Assembly (NCBI GenBank): GCA_024275955.1
Contig: JAJRYD010000043.1
Span: 1-22,373 of the forward strand
Origin: Nitrospirota bacterium
GTDB taxonomy: Bacteria; Nitrospinota_A; UBA7883; JACRGQ01
Length of the DNA: 22,373 bases
Reading direction: 5' to 3'
The position numbers were made by a program, and so were the translations under genes. How positions within the stretch are numbered: position 1 is the first letter of the stretch; each line of letters begins with the position of its first letter. Positions 1 to 7,893 of the stretch are shown here, in pieces. Under the pieces are notes generated by a model. That model did not search any database and was not told the DNA's origin. It saw only the letters and a program-made list of their open reading frames with translations.

Positions 1-1
1 C

Positions 2-402
2 GAGCTTGGCATTTCCCGTCCGACAGTGATTCTCTGGCGTAGCCGTTTTGAAAAAGGCGGACCGCAAGCACTACGCCATGACCGTCCGCGAGGGAAAAGT
101 TTTGCCGGTATTTCCCCTAAATTGCTTGTTAAAATAATCAATAAGGGGTCTGTTGCCAAATGCGATAAATTTGATTTTGTTTAAAATTACCAACCGATAA
201 AGGCTCTCTTTTAAAGAAGTTAGAAAATGAACTTCTCCTTAAAATGCTCAAAAAACTCTTTTAGAAACAGTCCCATAAGACATTAAACGAAAAACCAAAA
301 GACTCCACGCATTGGAGCTGTCGTGGCATAAAGCTTAGTGCTGTTAAGGTAAGCGTCAATAATTTTGCTCTCTTGCACCAGCTGTTTCCGGCAATATTGT
401 AG
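2..402 (+). pseudogene. IS630-type transposase fragment split by a 130-bp insertion
   Basis: Reading from base 2 gives a helix-turn-helix segment beginning ELGISRPTVILWRSRFEKGG, followed by a basic linker with RPRGKSF. This is the N-terminal DNA-binding part of IS630/Tc1-like transposases. The frame runs into the 130-bp element at 145-274. If that element and one copy of the flanking ATAA are removed, the frame continues exactly with KTLNEKPKDSTHWSCRG, matching the conserved 'TLxEKPxxxTHWS' region of IS630 transposases. After WSCRG the similarity fades and a TAG stop lies at 400-402. No DDE catalytic domain follows, so the gene is dead even without the insertion. The 5' end is outside the window. 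The family call rests on motif recognition; the interruption is directly visible. Confidence 0.8.
145..274. mobile_element. 130-bp MITE-like element, copy 1, with ATAA target duplication
   Basis: The ends form an imperfect terminal inverted repeat: left GGGG(T)CTGTTGCC, and right, read on the other strand, GGGACTGTTTC. The element is flanked by a direct ATAA at 141-144 and 275-278, a 4-bp target-site duplication. It carries no ORF of its own. A second copy of the same 130-bp length lies at 12525-12654. It sits inside a transposase gene, and its removal restores that reading frame, so both element borders are supported independently. The parent insertion sequence is not in the window, and I do not assign a family. 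Confidence 0.85.
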
Positions 403-562
403 GCAATTCTGGCGGTTTACCTGCCTATCTTCTGCGTTACCTCCTTCATGACAGATATAATTAATATAAAAACAATTAGTTGCCAGACAGGGTTTTTTGG
501 CATGTGTTATGCAAAATATATTGTTGAAAAGTCTTATTGACAATTTTTTGGAGGGCCAAAAA

Positions 563-673
563 ATGATGGAGAAGATGAGGAATGTCGTGTCGGCGCTTGA
601 GCTTCTTATCGCTTTAGCTATGATAGGGATAATGGCATTCATGACTATCCCGGCCAATTCTTGGGTTTTTTAA
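563..673 (+). CDS. Small single-span membrane protein, pilin-N-terminus-like
   Basis: A 36-residue ORF begins MMEKMRN and has a hydrophobic core SALELLIALAMIGIMAFMTI. A strong Shine-Dalgarno, GGAGGG at 550-555, lies 7 nt before the first ATG. The core resembles the N-terminal helix of type IV pilins and pseudopilins (xxLIELLIALAIIGIL), including the glutamate at the E5-like position. However, the residue before the mature start would be Val rather than Gly, and no globular domain follows before the TAA. It could be a leftover 5' end of a pseudopilin gene, a membrane microprotein, or a type I toxin-like peptide. The good ribosome site argues that it is, or recently was, translated. It lies between mobile debris and the convergent histidine kinase gene. 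Confidence 0.45.
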   Translation: MMEKMRNVVSALELLIALAMIGIMAFMTIPANSWVF

Positions 674-733
674 AATAAAACCTGTTTTTGCCGCGACCGA
701 CGCTAATGGAAAAATATGGGCGAAAAGCGTTTA

Positions 734-2479
734 CTAATCCCTCTTAATAGGGATAGTAAATTTAAAATTGGCGCCTTTGTTCAGCTCGCTTTCCACCCAT
801 ATTTTTCCATTGTGCAGTTCGACTATTTTTTTGCATATCGCAAGGCCAAGCCCAGAGCCATGATGCCCGCCCGCCTGTTTAAACTTTTCAAAGATTACTT
901 CCATATGGTCGCTATTTAACCCGGGGCCTGTGTCACTTACAGCAATAAGCAGTTGTCCCCCTTCTAGGCTTTTCCTGACGGTAACTTTCCCCTCCAGAGG
1001 CGCAAACTTTATAGCATTGCCTATAAGGTTATTAAATACTTGGTAGAGTTTATTATTATCGGCAAAAACAGTTTTTGGCTCGTCCTCCGGCTCGTACACC
1101 AGCTTCACCTTCTTTTGCTCTGCACTAAAGTGAAGCGATTTAAGAGATTCCTTTACCAGTCTATCGACATCTATTTTGGAGTGATGCAGAATCATTTCAC
1201 CTGCCTCGATTTTTGCCAAATCGAGTATATCGTCAACCAGCGCGAGCAGTCTTTCGGATGAACGAATGATGGCGCCTATAGGTTTTTGGCTCATTCCGTG
1301 TTTTTCTGCTTCCGGCATCATAGTCTTTGCATAGCCTATTATGGTTCCTATTGGAGAACGGAAATCGTGCGAAACTACAGAGACAAATTCGTCCTTAATG
1401 TTACTAAGCTTTTCCAGCTCTTTGTTCTTTTCCGCCAGCTCGCCGGCGTAACGCGCTTTCTCCTGCGCGACCACACGAATTCTATTAAGGCTAAGCAGTA
1501 CAAGCGCGCCGATATAAAAAGCGGCGGCGACAAACGACGCGAACAAAAGCGACTGCCGCCCATGCTTTTGCACTATTTTTGTTATCTCGTATCTTGGGGT
1601 CATTATTCCGATAGACCACCAAACTCCGGCAAGGCTTATGCCGGAATAGGATAGGAGAACTTTTTGCGGCGGGCCTCCGTTCGAGCTTCTTATTTCGCGC
1701 CAAACAGTTCCCTTGCCTCCCGAATGTATTTTCATCAGCAGATCCGCGCCTTCGCCGTCGGAGCGTAGATTAAAAATAAGGCGCGTAACCTTTGCCCTGT
1801 TCTTCGGGCTGGAAAGTGAAACACCGCGATTATGCGTAAATATTAGAGCCGCGCTTGAATCCCGAAATTCTATCGGCTCAAGGAGGTTGATTCCAAGACG
1901 GTCGAAACCTATAAAGGCAACCACCATGCCTGTCGCGACCTTTGGGCCTCTATCAGTCGTTCTATAAACCGGAACACCAAACGCAAAACCGGAAAAACCT
2001 CCTCCTATAGCGTCGCTTATAATCATCTCGTCAAAGTCCGTTCCTTTGTTCCGTTTTTCGGCGGCATTTATCAACGCTCTTTTAAAAAGATCTTTTACAT
2101 GCGCCCTCATTTCGGGCGATTCTAAAACAGGCTGTGGTGCGGCAACAATTTCGCCCCTATAGTCGACGAGGAATATGGTGGATATAATTTTGCTATGAGC
2201 TTTGATGGCACTTATCATCGCTACCATAGATTTCTCGATATCGAGGTTTTGTATTTCCCGAATATGCGACAGAACCCTCAGCTCGGTTTCTACCTCGTGA
2301 ATAAAAAGCTGGAGTGTTTTGGTGGATGACTCGGTAAGGACAGATTGATATTCGGCGTATTCATCCTCCATCTCGTCAATTACCGCGTCGCTCATATTTA
2401 TAGAGATAAGCGAGATGATAACTATAATGAAAGCGAGCGAAAGCCATATCGCGGTGTCGAGTTTAAGCCAGTTCTTCAT
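734..2479 (-). CDS. Membrane-bound sensor histidine kinase
   Basis: This 581-residue protein has a first membrane span at about 11-28, a large periplasmic sensor domain (about 30-305, compatible with a Cache-type fold), a second span at about 310-331, a short linker helix, and a HisKA dimerisation domain. The phosphoacceptor is His371 in VSHDFRSP. The C-terminal HATPase_c domain has an N box (NNLIGNA, 483-489), a G1 box (DTGPG, 516-520) and a G2 box (GSGLGLA, 541-547). It should autophosphorylate in response to an extracytoplasmic signal and pass phosphate to a response regulator, but none is encoded in this window. Its ATG overlaps the der stop codon (ATGA), so it is probably translationally coupled to der. 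The kinase call is firm; the signal is unknown. Confidence 0.93.
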   Translation of the reverse strand: MKNWLKLDTAIWLSLAFIIVIISLISINMSDAVIDEMEDEYAEYQSVLTESSTKTLQLFIHEVETELRVLSHIREIQNLDIEKSMVAMISAIKAHSKIISTIFLVDYRGEIVAAPQPVLESPEMRAHVKDLFKRALINAAEKRNKGTDFDEMIISDAIGGGFSGFAFGVPVYRTTDRGPKVATGMVVAFIGFDRLGINLLEPIEFRDSSAALIFTHNRGVSLSSPKNRAKVTRLIFNLRSDGEGADLLMKIHSGGKGTVWREIRSSNGGPPQKVLLSYSGISLAGVWWSIGIMTPRYEITKIVQKHGRQSLLFASFVAAAFYIGALVLLSLNRIRVVAQEKARYAGELAEKNKELEKLSNIKDEFVSVVSHDFRSPIGTIIGYAKTMMPEAEKHGMSQKPIGAIIRSSERLLALVDDILDLAKIEAGEMILHHSKIDVDRLVKESLKSLHFSAEQKKVKLVYEPEDEPKTVFADNNKLYQVFNNLIGNAIKFAPLEGKVTVRKSLEGGQLLIAVSDTGPGLNSDHMEVIFEKFKQAGGHHGSGLGLAICKKIVELHNGKIWVESELNKGANFKFTIPIKRD

Positions 2480-3816
2480 CTGTTATCTTTCCTCGGCTCG
2501 AACCTGCATATAACGGGAGCCCCCTCAAAGCCGTATTCATCCCTTATGCGGTTTGTCAGATATCTCTTGTACTGATCGGAAACAGCTTCCGGCCTGCTTG
2601 CCACGAAATTGAAAATCGGCGGTTCTGTTTTTGTCTGCGATACATAAAATATTTTGGCTCTTTTACCTTTCTTCGCCGGCGGAGGCCTGCGGTCGGTCAG
2701 CTTTTTTATCAGCCGGTTCAACGGGCCGGTATCCACCCGCTTACCATACTCAGCCATCACCCTTTCCAGAGTTTCAAAAATCATTCCGGTTCTCTGCCCA
2801 GTTTTGGCCGATATAAAAACCACAGGAGCGAATGAAATAAATTTAAGCTTATCGCGAAGCTCGTCCGTAAACCGCTCTGTCGACATCGAGTCTTTCTCCA
2901 CGATATCCCACTTGTTTACAAGGATGATACATGCCTTCCCTTCGTCGCGGATCATGCCTGCTATCCTGGCATCCTGATCCCTTATATCTTTTGTGGCATC
3001 TATAATAAGCAGTGCCACTTTAGAACGGACGATACTTTTAATCGCCATAATTACCGAGTACTTTTCTATTCTTTGCGATATCTTGTTTTTCTTTCGAATG
3101 CCGGCGGTATCGGTAAAAAGATATTCTTTTTTGTTCCACCTAACCAGAGAGTCTATGCTGTCTCTCGTCGTTCCCGGTATTTCCGAAACTGTCATCCGCT
3201 TCTCGCCAAGCAACCGGTTTACAAGAGACGACTTGCCTGCGTTAGGGCAGCCAACGACAGCAACCGGAACAGCGGCAGACTTAGTGCCGTCATCTTGCGC
3301 CTCTTCTAAAAGGTCTTTAAATTCCCCTTTAACAAGCGCTTCCGAAAGTTCGCCAAAGCCTATTGAATGTTCGGCCGAGACCGCAATCACTTTTTCAAAA
3401 CCGAGGGAGTGGAAATCGGCCATCTCGTTCGCACTTTGCGGGGTATCCAGCTTGTTAGCCGCCAGCACTATCTCCTTACCGCTTCTACGAAGCAGATCGG
3501 CAATATCTATATCGACAGCGGTAAGCCCCTCCCTGCCGTCAACTACAAAGCAGATTCTGTCGGCCTCTTCTATCGCAAGCATCGCCTGCTCGCGTATCTG
3601 CGAGACGATAATATCTTCCCCGTCAGGCTCGAAACCGCCGGTGTCTATAAGGTAGGTAGAAACACCGTCAAGCTCCGCACGCCCGAACATTCTGTCTCTT
3701 GTTACGCCCGGCATGTCGTCCACAATAGCTCTGCGCGTGCGGGTAAGCTTATTAAATAGGGTAGACTTTCCCACATTGGGACGGCCGACCACGCAAACTG
3801 TAAATCCTGTCGTCAT
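2476..3816 (-). CDS. der: Ribosome biogenesis GTPase Der (EngA)
   Basis: This 446-residue protein has two tandem GTPase domains and a C-terminal KH-like domain, the family's normal size and order. Domain 1 has GRPNVGKS (11-18), the G3 motif DTGG (58-61) and NKLD (121-124). Domain 2 has GCPNAGKS (189-196), DTAG (236-239) and NKWD (301-304), followed by SAK at 336-338. The KH-like part covers about 365-446. Der binds the 50S subunit and is generally essential for large-subunit assembly. Here it lies 52 bp downstream of tlyA, another ribosome-acting gene, and overlaps the histidine kinase start by 4 bp, consistent with a tlyA-der-kinase transcription unit. Nothing appears truncated. Confidence 0.98.
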   Translation of the reverse strand: MTTGFTVCVVGRPNVGKSTLFNKLTRTRRAIVDDMPGVTRDRMFGRAELDGVSTYLIDTGGFEPDGEDIIVSQIREQAMLAIEEADRICFVVDGREGLTAVDIDIADLLRRSGKEIVLAANKLDTPQSANEMADFHSLGFEKVIAVSAEHSIGFGELSEALVKGEFKDLLEEAQDDGTKSAAVPVAVVGCPNAGKSSLVNRLLGEKRMTVSEIPGTTRDSIDSLVRWNKKEYLFTDTAGIRKKNKISQRIEKYSVIMAIKSIVRSKVALLIIDATKDIRDQDARIAGMIRDEGKACIILVNKWDIVEKDSMSTERFTDELRDKLKFISFAPVVFISAKTGQRTGMIFETLERVMAEYGKRVDTGPLNRLIKKLTDRRPPPAKKGKRAKIFYVSQTKTEPPIFNFVASRPEAVSDQYKRYLTNRIRDEYGFEGAPVICRFEPRKDNR

Positions 3817-3854
3817 AACGCTCCACTATACATTCGTTTTAAGTTAAGTGGCTA

Positions 3855-3870
3855 AGCCAAAAGCTTGGCT
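3855..3870. repeat. Hairpin-forming inverted repeat between tlyA and der
   Basis: AGCCAA-AAGC-TTGGCT is a perfect 6-bp stem with a 4-base loop, lying at the tlyA stop codon and before der on the minus strand. No T-run follows on the minus strand, so it is not a convincing intrinsic terminator. It might cause partial attenuation or stabilise the tlyA mRNA 3' end, or it may be chance. Confidence 0.35.
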
Positions 3871-4606
3871 AGTTCCCAAACCAAAGCAAAAATTCGACGT
3901 TGCCTTTCGCCCCCTTGATAGGCGACTGCGTAACGCCCAAAGCTTCAAGGCCTATAGATCTGCCAAAGCTGTCGACCTTCTCCACAGCTTTTTTTTGAAC
4001 CGCTGTGTCTTTTATCACTCCTCCCGCTTTCGACGCCTCCGCGCGCCCCGCCTCGAACTGCGGTTTTACAAGGGCGATGATTATACCTCCATCTTTGACG
4101 ACAGATTTCACAGGCAAAAGCACAAGCTCCAGCGATATGAAAGAGAGGTCTATAACGGCGATATCAAACTGACCGCCTACGTTATCGGCTGTAATTTCTC
4201 TCGCGTTACGTTTTTCCATCACTTTTACCCTCTCGTCGTTCCTAAGCTTCCAGTCGAGCTGTCCTTTGCCGACATCTATAGCAGTTACGCTTTTGGCGCC
4301 GTTTTGCAAAAGGCAGTCGGTAAACCCTCCGGTGGAAGCGCCTACATCAATGGCGTTCAGCCCCGTCACCTCTACCCCGAAATGCTTTAGAGCATGGGCA
4401 AGCTTCATGCCGCCCCGCGAGACGAACGGATGCTCCTTTTGCCTTACCGTTATATCGGCAGAGTCGTCTACCATTTCCCCCGCTTTTTCGAGCTTTTGCA
4501 GGCCGTTGAAAACAAGCCCTGCAAGGATGAGGCTTTTTGCCCTGTTGCGGTTTTCTACCAAGCCTTTTTCCACTATCAGTTCGTCCAGTCTTTTCTTAGC
4601 CATCAC
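3869..4606 (-). CDS. tlyA: TlyA-family rRNA 2'-O-methyltransferase (S4 + FtsJ fold)
   Basis: This 245-residue protein has an N-terminal S4 RNA-binding domain (about 4-60) and an FtsJ/RrmJ-type methyltransferase domain (about 61-245). The family motif FVSRGGMKL is at 61-69, the SAM-binding loop DVGASTGGFTD at 87-97, KPQFE at 181-185 and GAKGNVEFL at 232-240. The K-D-K-E catalytic set appears as Lys68, Asp153, Lys181 and Glu238. Members such as M. tuberculosis TlyA methylate 16S and 23S rRNA cytidines; older annotation as 'hemolysin' is usually misleading. The first codon of the longest frame is GTG (4606), immediately followed by ATG (4603), so the true start is one of the two. It is followed by der, a related ribosome function. 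Confidence 0.92.
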   Translation of the reverse strand: MMAKKRLDELIVEKGLVENRNRAKSLILAGLVFNGLQKLEKAGEMVDDSADITVRQKEHPFVSRGGMKLAHALKHFGVEVTGLNAIDVGASTGGFTDCLLQNGAKSVTAIDVGKGQLDWKLRNDERVKVMEKRNAREITADNVGGQFDIAVIDLSFISLELVLLPVKSVVKDGGIIIALVKPQFEAGRAEASKAGGVIKDTAVQKKAVEKVDSFGRSIGLEALGVTQSPIKGAKGNVEFLLWFGN

Positions 4607-4636
4607 CTTGAAACCTTATAAAAGTGGTTGAAGTGG

Positions 4637-4661
4637 CATGGTTTGATAATCGGCAACCATG
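4637..4661. repeat. Inverted repeat between fic and tlyA
   Basis: CATGGTT at 4637-4643 and AACCATG at 4655-4661 form a perfect 7-bp inverted repeat with an 11-base spacer. It lies in the 84-bp gap downstream of the fic stop and 30 bp upstream of the tlyA start, on the same strand. There is no T-tract after it. It could be a weak mRNA 3' structure or an operator for tlyA. Confidence 0.3.
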
Positions 4662-4690
4662 ATTTCATCGTAGTCTTCCTATCGCAACAT

Positions 4691-6055
4691 TTAATCTAGT
4701 GGATAGAAACCCAGCATTTTCCTCAAGCCGTCTGAAACCTCAAATACAAACTCTTTCCCACGTTTCCTTTTAATTAAAAAATGACGCTCAGAAAGCGTAA
4801 GCAGGTCCTGCCTAGCTGTTTGATAGACAATTCTATGAGTGCCTTCATGTTCCTTAATCGTGTACTGATATTTTGGGTTTCTTAAAGCATGCTTTAACAA
4901 TAAGACTTGGCGTGCATTCAGCTTTTGCAAGCCTATTGATTGCTCCCAAGAGCTTTCCATTGAGTCAATTTCTTTTTGCTTTCTTACTAAATATTCAAAT
5001 AGGCTTACTGCTTGCTTCTTTAAAATATCAAGCTGGTGAATAATAAAGTATGTTAGGTCGTTTTCGTCTGTCTCTGTGTGTAAAAAAGCACGGCTATACG
5101 CCTCTTTTGCTTTACTAATTGCGGTTGAAATGGAAGTAAACTCTAAGACCCAATACCCATGCTTTACAGCATACCAGTAAAATAAAGCTCTGGCGGTTCT
5201 GCCATTTCCATCATAGAACGGGTGATCATAAGCAAAAGTGAAATGCAGAACTATTGCCTTTATCAGTGGATGAGTAAAATTATCTTCCTCTTCCCTGTTT
5301 GCAAACTGACAGAGCAATTTTAATCTGTTAGGTAGCTCATCCACTGCTGGCGGGCTATGCAATATTCGTCCAGTCTCATGGTCAAGGACATCGATATTAT
5401 CGCTCTCCAGTCTCAGCTTTCCCGCACGCTCCGGAATGTCCAAGGTTTTTTCTGTCAGCATTCTATGAAGCTCCAAAATAAATTCCGGTGTTAATTCATG
5501 TTCCAAGTTCTCTTTTATGTGGAGCATCGCTCTGTAGTTGTTAAAAATCATCTGCTCACTTTTGTCTGTTGGGTTTCTACCCTGTCTTAACATCTGCTTT
5601 GCTACAGCTCGGGTGGTAGTCGCCCCTTCTAATTGGCTTGAACTAATCGACTCATTAATCAAAGATTTAATCAAATATGTGCTTCGTGTTTCGGAGTCTG
5701 TTATCAGCTTGCTTTTAGGAGTTTCAAAACTTCCTGAAGTATGCTGGTCTAGCCAGTGCAAGTCTCTTAACACTTCATCCGGCGTTGCAAATTGAAACGG
5801 TCTGTTTTTCGTATCGGTAAAACCTAAAGTTTTGTAAAGAGCTCTCCTCGCAAGCTTCATCCCAACCCATCTCTCTTGCGGTGTAAATTTGGAAGAAGAG
5901 TCTAAATGTTTTGCTTTCTCCCAGTGGTGGTAATTGTTTTTACTGTCTGTCGGCTTGGATTTTATAATTAAGGCTTCCATTTTATCGATACCGCCTTCTT
6001 TATATAAGCTGGCAAGTATACTATTAACGCTTGGCGGAGTTTCCGGTATCTTCAT
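4691..6055 (-). CDS. Fic-family protein AMP-transferase, self-inhibited class II, with C-terminal winged helix
   Basis: This 454-residue protein carries the Fic core motif HPFYDGNGRTAR at 278-289, with catalytic His278, the Asp282 position and the phosphate-binding GNGR. The inhibitory-helix motif (S/T)xxxE(G/N) is present upstream as SSSQLEG (Ser139, Glu143, Gly144), so it is a class II Fic protein that blocks its own active site until relieved. The C-terminal 375-445 region looks like a winged helix-turn-helix. Such Fic proteins transfer AMP from ATP to hydroxyl side chains of target proteins; the target here is unknown. No separate antitoxin gene is visible. The gene is A+T-richer than its neighbours tlyA and der, suggesting transfer. 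Its upstream region is full of palindromes that could be bound by its own C-terminal domain. Confidence 0.93.
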   Translation of the reverse strand: MKIPETPPSVNSILASLYKEGGIDKMEALIIKSKPTDSKNNYHHWEKAKHLDSSSKFTPQERWVGMKLARRALYKTLGFTDTKNRPFQFATPDEVLRDLHWLDQHTSGSFETPKSKLITDSETRSTYLIKSLINESISSSQLEGATTTRAVAKQMLRQGRNPTDKSEQMIFNNYRAMLHIKENLEHELTPEFILELHRMLTEKTLDIPERAGKLRLESDNIDVLDHETGRILHSPPAVDELPNRLKLLCQFANREEEDNFTHPLIKAIVLHFTFAYDHPFYDGNGRTARALFYWYAVKHGYWVLEFTSISTAISKAKEAYSRAFLHTETDENDLTYFIIHQLDILKKQAVSLFEYLVRKQKEIDSMESSWEQSIGLQKLNARQVLLLKHALRNPKYQYTIKEHEGTHRIVYQTARQDLLTLSERHFLIKRKRGKEFVFEVSDGLRKMLGFYPLD

Positions 6056-6079
6056 TTAGCCTTCCCTAATCAATCATGC

Positions 6080-6216
6080 TACTAAAATTTCTAGCATTAG
6101 TAATTGTATCGCGCCGTAGCTACTAATTCAACATGAATTAGTAATAAAGCAAAAGTTAACTAAGATTCAACCCAAACTACTAAATTAGTAGATACTAGTA
6201 GCAAATTAGTAATTTG
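6080..6216. promoter_or_regulatory. Cluster of TACTAA/TTAGTA palindromes upstream of fic
   Basis: Four inverted repeats share the half-site TACTAA/TTAGTA or a near variant: TACTAA-N11-TTAGTA (6080-6102), TACTAATTCA-ACA-TGAATTAGTA (6121-6143, perfect 10-bp arms), CTACTAA-A-TTAGTAG (6177-6191, perfect 7-bp arms) and CAAATTA-G-TAATTTG (6202-6216, perfect 7-bp arms). They fill the 25-160 bp upstream of the fic ATG on the minus strand, where operators and promoter would be expected. The whole 6056-6379 gap is non-coding, and I see no other gene in it. It also contains whatever promoter drives the 6380 operon, which I cannot place confidently. Which protein binds is unknown. Confidence 0.6.
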
Positions 6217-6379
6217 AGCAATGTGAGTAATTCCTTATTTAACAAACCAATATAGGTAAGTTTGAGCTATCCGTATTTACTATGGCGTGCTTTGTACTTA
6301 AAAATTCAACTTAAAATAACAGGAGCCCCCGCCCACGGCTATTGCTCCGATGCAACACGGAAGGTAAAATCAAAATGTT

Positions 6380-7882
6380 TTGGAAGAAAAAGAGTTATCA
6401 CCGGCAATCAGGTACCTTCTTTGGTTCCTTTTGCTCATCACCCTTTTACGGCTTTTTATCGCCGGCTTTATAGAGCTTTCGTTCGACGAAGGATATTACT
6501 GGCAGTGGGGCAAACATCTGCGCCTAAGTTATTTCGATCATCCTCCTATGGTAGCTGTGGTAATCGCGCTTACCACTGTTTTTTCTGACGCAGAGTTTTT
6601 CGTACGGCTCTCATCGGTTATCGGCGCGCTTCTTTCGTCGCTTATCCTTTATAAGCTCTCCAAAGAGCTTTACGGAAACAAAATGGCGGGGTTTCACACC
6701 GTATGGATAGCCAACCTTACGCCGGTTTTTTCGGCAGGTGCTATTATAGTTACGCCGGATACGCCGCTTATACCTTTTTACATCGCCGGTCTGTTGGGAT
6801 TCTTAATAGCTACTAAAAGCAGGCCGGAGGATACAAGAGATTCATACATCAAATGGGCTGTTGCCGGCGCACTTATAGGCGGTGCGCTTCTTAGCAAGTA
6901 CACCGCGTTTTTCTTTTACCCATGCGCTCTTTTGTACCTTACTCTTTCGGCCGAGAAACGGTTCTGGCTTACGAAACCTCATCCATACATAGCGGCCTTA
7001 ACATCCTTTATAGCTTTTACTCCGGTGCTTTTATGGAATGCGCAAAACAACTGGGCATCGCTCTCCTTTCAGGCGGGACACGGGCTTTCCAAAACCGGCG
7101 GCAACCCGCTAGCAATGTTTGCCGAATTTATCGGCCTACAGGTAATCCTTTATTCTATCGGCATCTTCTTTTTTCTTTTGGCGGCGTTTGTCGCTCTTAC
7201 AAAAAAATCTTTCTTTAAAAGTACAGATGCAAAAACAAAAGAGGCTGTACTTTTTCTTTTTTCCTTTAGCGCGCCTATACTGCTTTTTTTCGTTCTTAAC
7301 TCTTTTCGGGCAAGGATGGAGGGCAACTGGCCGGTACTTGGCTTCATCCCGCTTTTCGTGCAGGCAGGAGTGATGGTAGCGCTATGGCGGCAAGGCAAGG
7401 TAGTTGGAAAGGCATGGACAGCGTCAGCCGTTTTAGCGGTACTGCTTTTTGCGTTCTTACATATACAGATAGTAAACCCGATAATCCCGCACCCGCAGAG
7501 GTACGAAATAAGCCGGCGGGTCTACGGCTGGGAACTGCTTGGACAGCATATAGACAAAGCGCGCTCGGAAAACAGCGCCGCTTTTATGATAGCTAACCGC
7601 CATCAGTTCACCGGACTGATGAACTACTATACAAGCCCGCATCTGCCAGCCTACCTTATAGACCAAAACGCCAAGCGATACTTCTACCTTCCTGAGCCGG
7701 ATAGTTTTAAAGGCAAGAACGCTGTTTATCTGGCGGAGGCAGGCAGAGACGAGATTTCGAGGATAAAACCGATGTTTGAGCAGGTAGAAAAAGCCGAAAC
7801 AGTGGAAATAATAAGAAAAAACGAGCTGATTAGAAAATTCTCCATATACAGGTGCTACAATTATCTGGGTGGTTTAAAATAA
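6380..7882 (+). CDS. Membrane glycosyltransferase, GT39/ArnT-like
   Basis: This 500-residue polytopic protein has an N-terminal span (about 12-32), then a periplasmic loop with the signature FDEGYYWQWG (Asp36-Glu37) and YFDHPP (51-56), followed by many hydrophobic segments to about residue 370 and a soluble C-terminal part of about 130 residues. This is the plan of the PMT/ArnT superfamily, which moves a sugar from a polyprenyl-phosphate donor onto lipid A, protein or another acceptor at the outer face of the inner membrane. The donor and acceptor cannot be told from sequence. The frame opens after a stop at 6365-6367, and the first usable codon is TTG at 6380; GGAAGG at 6359-6364 is a rather distant ribosome site. 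aroK follows 11 bp later, so it heads the aroK-aroC-maf-coaE transcription unit. Confidence 0.87.
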   Translation: MEEKELSPAIRYLLWFLLLITLLRLFIAGFIELSFDEGYYWQWGKHLRLSYFDHPPMVAVVIALTTVFSDAEFFVRLSSVIGALLSSLILYKLSKELYGNKMAGFHTVWIANLTPVFSAGAIIVTPDTPLIPFYIAGLLGFLIATKSRPEDTRDSYIKWAVAGALIGGALLSKYTAFFFYPCALLYLTLSAEKRFWLTKPHPYIAALTSFIAFTPVLLWNAQNNWASLSFQAGHGLSKTGGNPLAMFAEFIGLQVILYSIGIFFFLLAAFVALTKKSFFKSTDAKTKEAVLFLFSFSAPILLFFVLNSFRARMEGNWPVLGFIPLFVQAGVMVALWRQGKVVGKAWTASAVLAVLLFAFLHIQIVNPIIPHPQRYEISRRVYGWELLGQHIDKARSENSAAFMIANRHQFTGLMNYYTSPHLPAYLIDQNAKRYFYLPEPDSFKGKNAVYLAEAGRDEISRIKPMFEQVEKAETVEIIRKNELIRKFSIYRCYNYLGGLK

Positions 7883-7893
7883 CTAGGTAAAAG

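Noticed and set aside
283-657. 124-residue minus-strand ORF
   Set aside because: It runs antisense across the transposase fragment and the 563-673 ORF, has no family resemblance, and the plus-strand ORF there has the better ribosome site.
2993-3655. 220-residue plus-strand ORF
   Set aside because: It lies wholly antisense inside der, which is unmistakable; low-complexity Ser-rich translation typical of a shadow frame.
6262-6588. 108-residue plus-strand ORF before the glycosyltransferase
   Set aside because: Most of it overlaps the glycosyltransferase coding region in another frame; no domain is visible. It does contain an ATG at 6375, but in the wrong frame for the GT39 protein.
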